Shown here: positions 36,759 through 45,692 of the stretch, piece by piece
Layout of the letters: each line of letters opens with the position of its first letter
How positions within the stretch are numbered: the first letter of the stretch is position 1
Source of the DNA: Methanomassiliicoccus sp.
GTDB taxonomy: Archaea; Thermoplasmatota; Thermoplasmata; Methanomassiliicoccales; Methanomassiliicoccaceae
NCBI GenBank assembly: GCA_033485155.1
Contig: JAWQJJ010000002.1
Location: 186,001 to 250,000 of the forward strand
Reading direction: 5' to 3'
DNA length: 64,000 nucleotides
Position numbers and translations under genes: made by a program
Notes under the pieces: model-generated
The model's database searches: none
Told to the model about the DNA's origin: nothing
What the model saw: the letters and a program-made list of their open reading frames with translations, nothing else

Positions 36759-37319
36759 TCATTTTTTCTTGTAGCTCCTTCCGACCGAGAACGCCTTGCT
36801 GACGACCTCGCCGATGCGGCTGTACTCGTTGCCGGCGTAGACCATGGCGTCGATCTTCCTGTGATCGGGCAAGTTATTGGTCAGGCAATCCCTGTCCACG
36901 TGAACGTCCACGACCTCACCGACGTGCAGGTTGTGGCTCCCGAGCTCGAGGGTGTGTCCAAGCCGGCATTCGATGTTGACGGGGAACTCGCCGATCAGGG
37001 GAGCGGTCTCGAGCTTGCCATAGAAGGTGTCGAAAATAGCGGACTTGTCTTCCTTGCCGCCGGAGACGATGCCACAGTGATCGGTCTCCACCGATTGCTT
37101 CGAGCTTGGGATGTTCACGCTGAACGTCCCGTTCTCGGCGATACCCTTCTCGGTGTGCCTGACCTTGTTGATGGCCACGGCAATCATGGGAGGGTCCATG
37201 CACGCGACCCCTGCCCAAGCCACGGCCATGTAGTTCGGTTTTCCTTCGACATTCGCGCCGACGAGCACTATGGGCATCGCGGTCAAGTATGGCCTGGGGC
37301 CAAGAGATACCTTATCCAT
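36759..37319 (-). CDS. Flavin reductase-like FMN-binding protein (flavoredoxin family)
   Basis: A 186-residue split-barrel flavoprotein. It has PIVLVGANVEGKPNYMAVAWAGV near the N-terminus and PPMIAVAINKVRHTEKGI followed by FSVNIPS, the FMN-phosphate and dimer motifs of the flavin reductase-like family, and ends with a GRSYKKK basic tail. Methanogen relatives are called flavoredoxins and carry electrons for various enzymes. The open frame reaches 37535, but the ATG at 37319 has a GGTGA site in front and begins at the conserved MDKVSLGPRPYL, so it is preferred. Confidence 0.85.
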   Translation of the reverse strand: MDKVSLGPRPYLTAMPIVLVGANVEGKPNYMAVAWAGVACMDPPMIAVAINKVRHTEKGIAENGTFSVNIPSSKQSVETDHCGIVSGGKEDKSAIFDTFYGKLETAPLIGEFPVNIECRLGHTLELGSHNLHVGEVVDVHVDRDCLTNNLPDHRKIDAMVYAGNEYSRIGEVVSKAFSVGRSYKKK

Positions 37320-37658
37320 TTTGTCACCTAGGGCGGAGAAAATCATCGGAATGGATGATATTAAAAAAGAGCGGCGATCCGGTCGGACACGATACGAAAA
37401 CCGCAGGGGCTGGAACGGGCAGCGATGACCCAACACGATCGAGACGGGGCCGTGACGTTCGCCACTCCAAGTGCAGCATCCGAGAAATGTAACCTCCGCC
37501 GACAAGGTCGGTCGGCGGCCCACGAGTGTTGCCACCCATACCTTTAACGCAGTCGCGGCGCTGAATTCACATTATCCAGGAGATGCGCATTAGAATCGGT
37601 AGTTGATACGTGTCGATGGGATATTGGATATGCGAGGAGAACACCTTTCAATGATCGA
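37320..37658. promoter_or_regulatory. Divergent promoter region with a strong hairpin
   Basis: About 340 bp between the flavoprotein and MarC genes. CTTTTTTAATATC, read on the minus strand at about 37358-37372, can serve as TATA box of the flavoprotein. CCGCCGAC (37496-37503) pairs perfectly with GTCGGCGG (37511-37518) around a 7-nt loop and has no T-run, so an operator or RNA stem is more likely than a terminator. GAGGAGA at about 37634 is 20 nt from the MarC start. Confidence 0.5.
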
Positions 37659-38288
37659 ATGGACGCCACTTACTTCGTAACCGTCCTAGTCACGCTGTTC
37701 GCCATCATCAACCCAGTCGGCAACGTGGCGATATTCGAGGCGGTGACCAGCTGCTTCGATGCTACGACCAAGCGGACGGTGGCGAAGCGGGCGATAATCT
37801 TCTCTGCCGCGGTGCTGCTGGCGTTCGGCATCTTCGGAGACATCATCTTCCGCATCTTCGGGATCACCCTGCCGGGGTTCAGGGTGATGGGCGGCATTCT
37901 GCTTTTCTATCTGGGCTTCAACCTGGTGGAGGGACAGGGGACGACGCACAAGGTCTCCGAGGAATGCACGCAGGAGGAGGCGATCTCGGTGGCCATCGTC
38001 CCCCTGACCATCCCGCTCTATGCCGGCCCCGGCTCGATCGCCGTGACCATGGTCCTGGTGTCCCAGTCCACAGGACCGGTGGACCTGCTGCTGACTCTGG
38101 GGGCGGTGCTCATCATCCTCGGCCTATCCTATGTCCTGATCGTTAACAGCGAGGCCGTTTTCAAGCGTCTGGGAAAGAACGGATCCATCGCCTTCACCAG
38201 GATCATGGGTGTGCTGCTGGCCGGGATGGGCACGACCTTCGTCATCTCTGGCATCATCGATGCGGTCAAGCAGGCGGGCCTGGGCTGA
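37659..38288 (+). CDS. MarC family membrane protein
   Basis: A 209-residue integral membrane protein of the MarC/UPF0056 family with six predicted helices. It has the early LFAIINPVGNVAIFEAV stretch, MGGILLFYLGFNLV, and IVPLTIPLYAGPGSIAV, all characteristic of the family. MarC proteins are thought to be small-solute transporters, but the name from multiple antibiotic resistance is misleading and the substrate is unclear. It is convergent with a small membrane protein gene only 13 bp away. Confidence 0.88.
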   Translation: MDATYFVTVLVTLFAIINPVGNVAIFEAVTSCFDATTKRTVAKRAIIFSAAVLLAFGIFGDIIFRIFGITLPGFRVMGGILLFYLGFNLVEGQGTTHKVSEECTQEEAISVAIVPLTIPLYAGPGSIAVTMVLVSQSTGPVDLLLTLGAVLIILGLSYVLIVNSEAVFKRLGKNGSIAFTRIMGVLLAGMGTTFVISGIIDAVKQAGLG

Positions 38289-38301
38289 GCCGACGCTTTT
38301 T

Positions 38302-38622
38302 TCAGGAAAGGATGAACCCGATAATCGCTCCGATAACGAACCCCGTGGTCAGCGGCAGGATGCCGATGACGAGTATGCCGTAGTGATAGGCCATCGTTCC
38401 ATAGGTGACGGCCAGCTGATGCAGCGTGCTTAGATCCATCGAATAAAGGCCAAGGTAGGTGGCGATGACCAGAACGATCAATGCTATCAGGGCGATCTTC
38501 AGGACCTTGTGAGCCAGGAGGCCGACCACCAGGCCGACGATGAACGGAATGGCCATGATCACGATTGTCGGCAGTCCCTGGACGCTTCCGCTGGTCACCA
38601 GGTTCATAAGTTCGTTGATCAA
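38302..38622 (-). CDS. Small three-helix membrane protein, function unknown
   Basis: A 106-residue protein with three hydrophobic helices at about residues 18-38, 40-60 and 82-105. The layout of GLPTIVIMAIPFIVGLVVG and a glycine-rich last helix is reminiscent of FUN14-type proteins, but I cannot confirm it. The start is TTG, preceded by GAGGAAGTG about eight bases away. Convergent with marC. Confidence 0.6.
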   Translation of the reverse strand: MINELMNLVTSGSVQGLPTIVIMAIPFIVGLVVGLLAHKVLKIALIALIVLVIATYLGLYSMDLSTLHQLAVTYGTMAYHYGILVIGILPLTTGFVIGAIIGFILS

Positions 38623-38760
38623 TCCTTTTCACTTCCTCACGGTCGGATCCCCGACCTCAAGATGGCTATATTCGGAGCTCGGGCGATATAACGGCAATGA
38701 ATGATAGGTTCTACTCACGCATGCAATCTAGAGTAGAGAAAAAAAGAATGAGGAAGGAGC

Positions 38761-39366
38761 TCACCGGTTCTTGATGATCACCGTCTCCTTCTCATGCACT
38801 TCCACGAAGTGTCCCTTCAGCTCGTTGGAGAGCCCCTCCTCGTCCCTTGACTCCATGGGAACCCCGCACACCGGGCACTGGAACGGTCCTCTTTCCCCCT
38901 CGGGGCCGGTTCGGGGGTACTGGAACCTTCCGACCTCATTCTTTAGGACCCGAGACTCTCCCGGCGTGTTCACGCACTCGCTCTCTGAAAAGGTCCTGGC
39001 CTCGCACTGCTCCTTGCTCTCGCCCTCGGTGGGGTAGCGGAACTGGGCGACCTTTTCCACGAGGTCCCTGGTATCCTCCGATCCCCCATAGGGGTTCCGC
39101 TTCGAGAAGGTCTCAACCTCCTTCTCCTCCACCGTCTCCCCTATCCTGGCTTCCTTGAACTGAGCTACCTCTTGCTTCCGCAGCCTGGATTCCTCAGAGA
39201 GGGCCTCGGCCTCGGGACCCTTGAAGGTCCTGACCTGCCTCTCCTCCTCGGTCTCCAGCCCGGGGAAGGCATGCTCCTCGATCAAATGCGCTCTCATCAG
39301 CGGGCTCAGGTCTTCCAGCCTTTCACCCGTCACGTTCTGGTTGCATACTGGGCATTTAATGTCCAA
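38761..39366 (-). CDS. Repeat protein with a zinc-finger-like motif at each end
   Basis: A 201-residue acidic, hydrophilic protein of unknown function. It has CPVCNQN followed by HLIEEH at residues 5-31 and CPVCGVP followed by HFVEVH at about 162-190, two C2H2-like zinc sites. Between them runs a repeat of about 22-25 residues that ends in a V-x-x-F motif: VRTFKG, VAQFKE, VETFSK, VAQFRYP, EARTFSE and VGRFQYP. The repeats are rich in glutamate and arginine, predicting helices or disorder. Nothing like it was recognised. It may bind nucleic acid or protein through the zinc sites. Confidence 0.6.
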   Translation of the reverse strand: MDIKCPVCNQNVTGERLEDLSPLMRAHLIEEHAFPGLETEEERQVRTFKGPEAEALSEESRLRKQEVAQFKEARIGETVEEKEVETFSKRNPYGGSEDTRDLVEKVAQFRYPTEGESKEQCEARTFSESECVNTPGESRVLKNEVGRFQYPRTGPEGERGPFQCPVCGVPMESRDEEGLSNELKGHFVEVHEKETVIIKNR

Positions 39367-39542
39367 ACGATACCCCCATAATTTTTTTTACAACTGAATA
39401 TAGATAGGTTGGGGTATCCGAGCGGTAAATGCGATAGATGTTTTCGATATTTTGATAATGTTTAAAGTGGCAAACCTATTGTTTTCAGAAAAATCATAAG
39501 TTCGTCCTCAGGGGCGATGATGTTCGATCCTGCGACGATGGC

Positions 39543-40115
39543 CTATTCCCTGAAGTCGAACCCGATCAGCCTGGAGTACTGATCCGGTGCGGTAAAACCG
39601 AAGATATCCCGTATCACCTCATCCGATTTGGCGGTCAAGCTCCCGGAGGTCACCCTCTCGATCTCGTCGATATCGTCCAGGTCGTGCACGATGACCTCGT
39701 CGATCAGGAAGTATGGTTCTCCCACCGACTTCCAGCCGGAGTGCATGATGAAATCCTCAGTGAGAAAGAAAGTATCCGGAGCTTCCCTGCGTATCTCCTC
39801 CCGGCGCTCCGGGCTCACATACTCCCCGAGCACCTGTCCCGACTGATCGACAATGTGGATCATGCTGTTGGTGTCGGCATTTATTTGGTAATCTTCGTTG
39901 AGCACCATGACCAAGCAGACCTCGCGGTCCAGGACTTCCCATACTCCCTTGTTCTTGAACTTCATCAGGCCGCCGATGGCACCGTGGCTCTCGGCGATGA
40001 CCTCGAGGTGACGGATCTTGTTCCTCATCTCGTCTTCCAAGTATCGCACGTCGACCACTCCGGAGAGCGACTTGAGCCGTCGCCGCACGAGCTCCTTCAC
40101 AGCCTCTTCGTTCAT
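39543..40115 (-). CDS. Conserved hypothetical soluble protein
   Basis: A 190-residue protein with no recognised domain. It begins with a basic helix (VKELVRRRLKSLSGV), then alternating strands with acidic residues, including VWEVLDREVCLVMVLNEDYQI and YFLIDEVIVHDLDDIDEIERV. A GxxGG-type turn (SHGAIGGLMKF) near residue 45 may bind a phosphate. Mixed alpha/beta fold likely. Gene is well separated from both neighbours, ends with TAG, and may be divergent with the Fn3 protein gene. Confidence 0.5.
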   Translation of the reverse strand: MNEEAVKELVRRRLKSLSGVVDVRYLEDEMRNKIRHLEVIAESHGAIGGLMKFKNKGVWEVLDREVCLVMVLNEDYQINADTNSMIHIVDQSGQVLGEYVSPERREEIRREAPDTFFLTEDFIMHSGWKSVGEPYFLIDEVIVHDLDDIDEIERVTSGSLTAKSDEVIRDIFGFTAPDQYSRLIGFDFRE

Positions 40116-40405
40116 GCTTAATGACCGGCCTTCGCTGGCGAGTTACACTTATAGTATCCTTTTCCGACCATTGAGTTACCACCTCCCAGCACCAACGACG
40201 AATGTGAGGGTCGCTGGCCAGAGCACCGGTGCACCCGATTGAGTGCCGGACGACGTCCGGTGAACGAGCGATCAGCGTTTCGAAGAGCAATTCGAGAAGA
40301 CCATGCCGAGCAAGGTCTTACGTAAAAATCTCGCTCCCTTCCTATATTAACAACCTATTACTAGACCGTCGCGCATCTATGAGCGACCCTAGGGGGAAAG
40401 ATAGA

Positions 40406-42175
40406 ATGAGATCAAGTACTAATCATAAGGCGCCTGCCGTGGTTGTGTTATTCCTGGCGGTAGTGATCGCGATCACCGCGTTCATTCCCATGGCCGCAAC
40501 AGCCGCTGTTCCGGATGCCCCTACAGGTTTGACGGCGACCCCTGAAAATGCTCAAGTTCAATTGAGCTGGACCGCACCGACAGGCAATGTCACCGGTTAC
40601 AAAATCTATCGCAGTGCTGGTTCTGGCGAAACCATTCTGGCAAGTATCGGCAATAGCACGACCACATATACAGATGGTTCAGTCAGTAGTGGCATTACCT
40701 ACACTTACACAGTAAGTGCGGTGAACGAGGATGGAGAGGGTGCACACTCTAATTCGGACGAAGCTGCCATATCAGCGTCCGCACCCTCTGCCCCACAATC
40801 TCTGAGGGCCACAATCGGTGATGCTCAGGTCACCCTTACTTGGTCTGCACCGACCAGTGACGGCGGGGCGTCGATCAACCACTATATTGTCTATCAGGAC
40901 GGAGTGGATGTCAGTCATCCCACGACTACCTCCGCTATCATCACCGGGCTGACCAATGGGCAGGCCTACTCTTTCGCGGTAGCAGCGAACAATTCCGTGG
41001 GAGACAGTGATAGGTCATCGTCCGTGTCGGCCACGCCCAACTCAACCACCGCCGTGCCGGGAGCCCCTACTGGATTATCGGCGACTCCCGGGGACGCTCA
41101 GGTCGCGCTGAGCTGGACTGCACCGACCACTGCGGGGGGAGCAGCCATCGACTACTATATCGTCTACCAGGACGGAGTGGACGTCGCGCACCCGACCACA
41201 ACTTCGGCGACCATAACTGGCCTCACCAACGGACAAGCCTACTCCTTCTCCGTGGCCGCCCACAATTCAGCTGGTGCGGGATCGCCGACCGCATCGGTGT
41301 CAGTAACGCCGTCCTCCACCGCAATCGCGCCCAACGCGCCCACCGCCCTTAGCGCCACCCCGGGATCCGGAGAGGTCTATCTGTCGTGGCTGGCGCCGGT
41401 CAACAACGGCGGAGCGGCCATCGACTACTACATCGTATATCGGGATGGAGTGGATATAGCGCATCCCGCGCTGGTCTACACCACCATCAGCGGCCTCCAG
41501 AACGACCGAGCGTACATTTTCACCGTGGCTGCCCACAACTCAGCGGGCACCAGCGGGCAGTCCTCATCGGTGGTCGTGACTCCTTCCTCATCGATAAGTG
41601 CCCCCAGCGCCCCGACTAACCTAGAAATCAACGCTGGTGACGGGAAGGTCACCTTGTCCTGGAACGCACCTACGAACGCAGGCAGTGCAGCCATCGACTA
41701 CTATATCGTCTACCAGGACGACGTGGACGTTGCGCATACTTCCTCGACCTCCATCGTCATCGATGGGCTGACCAATGGCCAGAGCTACAAGTTCGAGGTT
41801 GCCGCCCACAACTCCGTGGGGATCGGTGCACGTACCACGGAGCTGGCAGCCACCCCGGCCGTTTCCAACGACAATCTGATACTGCTTGTCATCCTGGTCG
41901 TCGTCGGTATCGCCGGATTGTTCCTCGTCACAAGGATGCAGAAGCGGAGAAATATCTCCGACTCGGACGAGGACGAGGATGCGGAACAGTTCGACCAACC
42001 GCTCGCACCAGCCGCCCCCGTTGCCCAGGTACCGCAGACCACGACCACCCGCCCCATCGAGTCTCAGATTGGCGTGGGGGATGCGTCTGATGAGTCGGTG
42101 GTGCTGTGCCCGAGGTGCGGAAGGCCTAACTCCGGGAGAACGAACTGCGTGTTCTGCGGGAAGAAGCTCAAGTGA
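40406..42175 (+). CDS. Surface protein with five Fn3 domains, membrane helix and zinc ribbon
   Basis: Secreted, membrane-anchored protein. A signal-like hydrophobic segment is followed by five fibronectin type III repeats of about 90 residues, each starting APxAPxxL and with central YIVYQDGVD strands. The last Fn3 is followed by a hydrophobic helix (about residues 550-570), a cytoplasmic acidic tail and a C-terminal zinc ribbon, CPRCGRP...CVFCGKK. The start at 40406 follows AGGGGG by nine bases; an in-frame ATG at 40379 sits about 30 nt from a TATATTA box and is the alternative. The repeat units are similar at DNA level, suggesting duplication. Likely binds matrix or other cells outside. Confidence 0.8.
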   Translation: MRSSTNHKAPAVVVLFLAVVIAITAFIPMAATAAVPDAPTGLTATPENAQVQLSWTAPTGNVTGYKIYRSAGSGETILASIGNSTTTYTDGSVSSGITYTYTVSAVNEDGEGAHSNSDEAAISASAPSAPQSLRATIGDAQVTLTWSAPTSDGGASINHYIVYQDGVDVSHPTTTSAIITGLTNGQAYSFAVAANNSVGDSDRSSSVSATPNSTTAVPGAPTGLSATPGDAQVALSWTAPTTAGGAAIDYYIVYQDGVDVAHPTTTSATITGLTNGQAYSFSVAAHNSAGAGSPTASVSVTPSSTAIAPNAPTALSATPGSGEVYLSWLAPVNNGGAAIDYYIVYRDGVDIAHPALVYTTISGLQNDRAYIFTVAAHNSAGTSGQSSSVVVTPSSSISAPSAPTNLEINAGDGKVTLSWNAPTNAGSAAIDYYIVYQDDVDVAHTSSTSIVIDGLTNGQSYKFEVAAHNSVGIGARTTELAATPAVSNDNLILLVILVVVGIAGLFLVTRMQKRRNISDSDEDEDAEQFDQPLAPAAPVAQVPQTTTTRPIESQIGVGDASDESVVLCPRCGRPNSGRTNCVFCGKKLK

Positions 42176-42325
42176 CCGCGCCGGCTTGAAGAATGGGCGT
42201 AGCAAGAGACGTAGCGCAAACCCCTTTCCTCTTTCTCATTTTGATTACTTTTGCAATAAACCTCTGAACGGCGGATGTGAGAGGAAAGTAGGCGGATGGT
42301 TCCATCCCCTGGGCTCATTGGATGT

Positions 42326-42368
42326 ATTGGCCAAACTGAATAATTATTAAATAATGTGATTGGCCAAT
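42326..42368. promoter_or_regulatory. Two ATTGGCCAA palindromes around a TATA-like region
   Basis: ATTGGCCAA at 42326-42334 is repeated at 42359-42368, the second copy extending to the perfect palindrome ATTGGCCAAT. The copies are 33 bp apart, about three turns of helix, with the AT-rich TATA-like TAATTATTAAATAAT between. This fits a repressor pair controlling the downstream small gene. Confidence 0.6.
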
Positions 42369-42385
42369 GAGCATCGGGTGAGTAA

Positions 42386-42574
42386 ATGGTCTACCCTCAA
42401 ACGGCACAGCTATCGGTAACCGACCTGAGCAAGGTCAAGGACTTGGAGAAGGAGATCGGCGTGGTTCTCATTGCCTACAATCCGACCGAGTACGCAAACC
42501 TCGACGAGAATCAAGTCAAAGAGCTCCAGAAGCTTGAGAAGAACCTCAATGCCACCGTCGTCGCGTTCCGGTGA
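42386..42574 (+). CDS. Small (62-residue) protein, function unknown
   Basis: A short, soluble, charged protein with helix-rich character: VTDLSKVKDLEKEIG, YANLDENQVKELQKLEKN and a final AFR. It has a GGGTGAG ribosome site just before ATG, its own promoter with two palindromes, and a strong hairpin terminator overlapping the stop, all of which argue that it is real. No known family recognised. The pattern of a strand, helix, strand and helix is compatible with a small compact fold or a regulatory partner. Confidence 0.7.
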   Translation: MVYPQTAQLSVTDLSKVKDLEKEIGVVLIAYNPTEYANLDENQVKELQKLEKNLNATVVAFR

Positions 42575-42597
42575 CGCGACGATCCTTCACCTTTTTT
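42558..42597 (+). terminator. Strong hairpin terminator of the small gene
   Basis: TCGTCGCG at 42558-42565 pairs perfectly with CGCGACGA at 42575-42582 and a run of T follows at 42592-42597. The stem overlaps the end of the coding sequence. Confidence 0.7.
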
Positions 42598-42701
42598 CGA
42601 GCATCCATTCGAACTAGACATCGGCCTATACTGGCTCTTACTCATTTGTAATGAATGAGCGCATCGATGCGAATAGGTGGCGGTCAGGAAAGCGGAGATA
42701 G

Positions 42702-43778
42702 TCATCGACCTTGGCCGCTGATCGCCCTGTACGGAGGAAAGTAATTCTCCAAGTTCTCTTCCACTCCCGCGACCCTGCAGATCTCCTTGAACGCCTCGTG
42801 ATCGTGAACCTTGTGGTAGGACCGGAAAGGCGAGGTGGTGGATGAGAACGAGAGCTTGAACCTCAGCAGAGAGTCACTTTCACCGTGCCCGCCCCCCAGG
42901 CACATCAGGCTCAACCCCTTTGTCTTATAATGTTCGATGGCCCCTGAAAGGAGGAGGTTGGATGCGCCTATCTTCCGCCCCGTCTCATCGACGCCTGATA
43001 GGAAGTATTGAACGCAGTTGCCGTAGGCCAGGAACCACGCTGCCGAGACGATATGATCCTCGACCTCGACCACGAACAAGGACGCTTCATCCATGGCGGC
43101 GAGGCGGCGGTAGAATCCTTCGGGGAACGAATATTCGGCCCTGGCCTGATTGCGGACCATCGTATCATCGTAGATGCTCTTGAATCGCAGAATCTCCGTC
43201 GGGCTCTTGTCAGCGATACGAACGGTGGCCCCGGATCGCTCGGCCTTCCTGATCGCACCACGGCAGTTACGGTTGAAATTCCGGACGATAAACTCCCTTT
43301 CCTGGAGCAGATTGACATGTACCAACGGACCGTGGTCGACGAAGACGCCATCGTTCCCAGGATCGCAACCATTCAAATATGGATTGACTCGGCAGAACTC
43401 CGTCACCACGCCTTTCTCCGAGCAATAGCCGTTGAAGGCCTTTCGGAAAGCATCGCCGATTTGAACGGTCGTCCCTTCGGCGGAGATCAAAGCCGGCCCC
43501 GAATATCCATACGGTGAGGAAATGTCGAAACCAGACAATCCCTGATCCAGCTCCGAGAGCGGTCTGAGCATGAAAGGATAAACGACTCTCTTTCCGAGAG
43601 ATTCAAGGACGAACATATGGCCTCTGCCGCCGAACACACTGACGTTGGAGCGGAGGCATTCCAGGGCGTGGACGTAGTCGGGATGATACGATATGTCCAA
43701 CCGCTCGGCAGCATCCGTCACCTCCAACCATTCGTTTTTTTGATCAGAGCTCAGGACAAAGTAGTCATGGGAGGTCAT
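42702..43778 (-). CDS. FemAB-like / GNAT-fold aminoacyl- or acyltransferase
   Basis: A 358-residue protein with the double-GNAT layout of the FemAB family. Motifs include SVFGGRGHMFVLES, FNRNCRGAIRKAERSGATVR, which is the typical helix around the acceptor site, YSFPEGFYRRL and FVVEVEDHIVSAAWFLAYG, followed by YFLSGVDETGRKIGASNLLLSGAI. In bacteria the family adds amino acids to lipid II using tRNA, while other members act on other substrates. The product here is likely a modified surface lipid or glycan. It is separated by 31 bp from the methyltransferase gene upstream on the same strand, so they may share a transcript. Confidence 0.8.
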   Translation of the reverse strand: MTSHDYFVLSSDQKNEWLEVTDAAERLDISYHPDYVHALECLRSNVSVFGGRGHMFVLESLGKRVVYPFMLRPLSELDQGLSGFDISSPYGYSGPALISAEGTTVQIGDAFRKAFNGYCSEKGVVTEFCRVNPYLNGCDPGNDGVFVDHGPLVHVNLLQEREFIVRNFNRNCRGAIRKAERSGATVRIADKSPTEILRFKSIYDDTMVRNQARAEYSFPEGFYRRLAAMDEASLFVVEVEDHIVSAAWFLAYGNCVQYFLSGVDETGRKIGASNLLLSGAIEHYKTKGLSLMCLGGGHGESDSLLRFKLSFSSTTSPFRSYHKVHDHEAFKEICRVAGVEENLENYFPPYRAISGQGR

Positions 43779-43809
43779 GATCCGCCCTTTACATTAGCCA
43801 TATTCGCCC

Positions 43810-44571
43810 TCAGCCCTGCTCCATCGGTCCGTCGCTGCGCCGCTCTGTCAGTATGACATGATACCGATACTCGTAATAGGTCGACCGAACGACCTCCGCA
43901 TCGAAATCAAGATCGTTGGCCACTCTCACGATCTCGTTCGGAGCATATAGGAAGTTCATATGGCTCCATGGGCCCCCCCGGATCTTGCGCCTGACCGAAT
44001 CGCTCAAATTCCTCACGTATTGGTAGGGCACCATGACCAATGGCTGATCATAATTGAAGAAGCCCACCTTGAACAGGGGGGCGAGCCTGGCATCGGCAAC
44101 ATCGAAAAGGATGATCTTGCCCCCATCGGCCAGGTGCTGATGTGATCTCTCGAGGAAACCGTTCAGCTGGTCCAAGAGAAGGTACTGCACTACTCCCACC
44201 ATGATGATCCTGTCGAACGACTGGCCTTGGACGCTGTCCCAGAACGTGACATCGTCTCCCAAAATCAGCCTTACTCGATCACCGCATCTCGCATCCATCT
44301 TTTCCCGGGCGACCTTTAGCATGTTCTCCGAGAAATCGACCCCTGTGACTTCCCGATAATGCGGAGCCATGTATTGCAGCAGGTCACCCGATCCACATCC
44401 GAAATCCAGAAGGCTCTCGCCCCCGCCCATGTGGAACATTTTTTCTCTCGCTTCCTTCTGAAGGAAATCTTCGGATTGGTCCTTGTGCCACCCATCGGTC
44501 CTTTTATTCCAGTAGGGGGCCCAGAACTCCCTGAGCTTTCGTTCTTTTTGGTCTCCGGTGGAGGATGTCAT
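43810..44571 (-). CDS. Class I SAM-dependent methyltransferase
   Basis: A 253-residue methyltransferase. Motif I is LLDFGCGSGDLLQYMA, followed by VTGVDFSENMLKVAREKM, and the post-motif FDRIIMVGVVQYL plus LADGGKIILFDVA. From its N-terminus FWAPYWNKRTDGWHKDQSED it looks like a small-molecule or glycan methyltransferase. The ATG at 44571 follows GGAGAGCTG and is preferred over 44607. It is probably cotranscribed with the FemAB-like gene downstream. Confidence 0.85.
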   Translation of the reverse strand: MTSSTGDQKERKLREFWAPYWNKRTDGWHKDQSEDFLQKEAREKMFHMGGGESLLDFGCGSGDLLQYMAPHYREVTGVDFSENMLKVAREKMDARCGDRVRLILGDDVTFWDSVQGQSFDRIIMVGVVQYLLLDQLNGFLERSHQHLADGGKIILFDVADARLAPLFKVGFFNYDQPLVMVPYQYVRNLSDSVRRKIRGGPWSHMNFLYAPNEIVRVANDLDFDAEVVRSTYYEYRYHVILTERRSDGPMEQG

Positions 44572-44837
44572 GTGTTCAGCTCTCCATCGATTGTGGACTA
44601 GTGTCAATCGCCAAGCCTAATAGTTATTGCATAAGGTCGCAGTAGGCTGGCTAAGCGGCCAGAAGTAGGCCATTAGCGCCGGATGAGGTTCGAGGATCGG
44701 ACACCGTTATCTCGTCGCCATCATCGGGAGAATGAAAGAGCCCATAAGCGAATTATCGCCGAGTCCCTTCGCCACCGATTCGACCCCTGCCGAGGCCAGC
44801 CTTATCAACAAATAGTGCCACCGGCACATCCGAGTGT

Positions 44838-45641
44838 ATGGACTCTGAGTGCCGGCTTTGTGGCCACGACACAACGAAGGTATTCACTGCATTGATGATG
44901 GGCAGGCACCCGATCGAGTATCGGCTGTGCGGGACCTGCGGGCTCCTGCAGACGGAAAGGCCGTTCTGGCTGAATGAATCCTACTCCGCGACGGTCAATC
45001 CCTCGGACACCCATCTGGTGGTGAGGCCCATCGTCCATTCGAGGGTGGTGAGCTCCATAATCCTGGCGTTCTTCGACCGGGGCGCCCGTTTCGTTGACTA
45101 CGGGGGCGGTCTCGGGCTTTTCACCCGGCTGATGCGAGACCGGGGGTTCGATTACTACTGGATGGACCCCTACGGTGAGAACCTGATGGCCCAGGGCTTC
45201 GAGTACGACGGCAACGGGAGGGTGGAGGCGGTCAGCTCGTTCGAGACCTTCGAGCACTTCGCCGAGCCAAGGGCGGAGATCGACAGGATACTGAAGATAT
45301 CAGACTCCCTGCTATTCTCCACCGAACTGCTCCCCGACGCCATCCCTGGCCCCGAGGAGTGGTGGTACTACGGCCTCGAGCACGGGCAGCACGTCGCCTT
45401 CTATTCCCGAAGGACGATGGAATACATCGCCCGCGAGCATGGGCTGAACTACTACCAGTGCGGGCCGGTCCAGTTGCTGGTCTCCAGGCGGCTGGACCAG
45501 GGCAAGCTGAAGCTCATCGGTAGGCTCCCAAGCCCGGTCGCCGATACCTGGAACCGCTTGAGCATGCCCACCCGGACGGTCTCGGACATGGAAGCCATCG
45601 TGCGGAAGGCCAAGCTGGAGCAGATGAGGGAGCGGAAGTGA
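44838..45641 (+). CDS. SAM methyltransferase with N-terminal zinc motif
   Basis: A 267-residue protein with an N-terminal CRLCG...CGTCG zinc site (residues 5-37) and a class I methyltransferase domain: FVDYGGGLGLFTRLMRDRG as motif I, MDPYG as motif II. A similar arrangement (CxxC...CxxC, then methyltransferase) occurs in sugar C-methyltransferases and in other cell-surface glycan enzymes. EWWYYGLEHGQHVAFYSRRTM is the C-terminal family stretch, typical of methyltransferase type 12/14. ATG start after a CTTATCAA TATA-like site. Confidence 0.75.
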   Translation: MDSECRLCGHDTTKVFTALMMGRHPIEYRLCGTCGLLQTERPFWLNESYSATVNPSDTHLVVRPIVHSRVVSSIILAFFDRGARFVDYGGGLGLFTRLMRDRGFDYYWMDPYGENLMAQGFEYDGNGRVEAVSSFETFEHFAEPRAEIDRILKISDSLLFSTELLPDAIPGPEEWWYYGLEHGQHVAFYSRRTMEYIAREHGLNYYQCGPVQLLVSRRLDQGKLKLIGRLPSPVADTWNRLSMPTRTVSDMEAIVRKAKLEQMRERK

Positions 45642-45692
45642 GACGACGCCGGACGTGTCTCCCTCTACGACGAGCGGAGGTCATTTCAGTAG

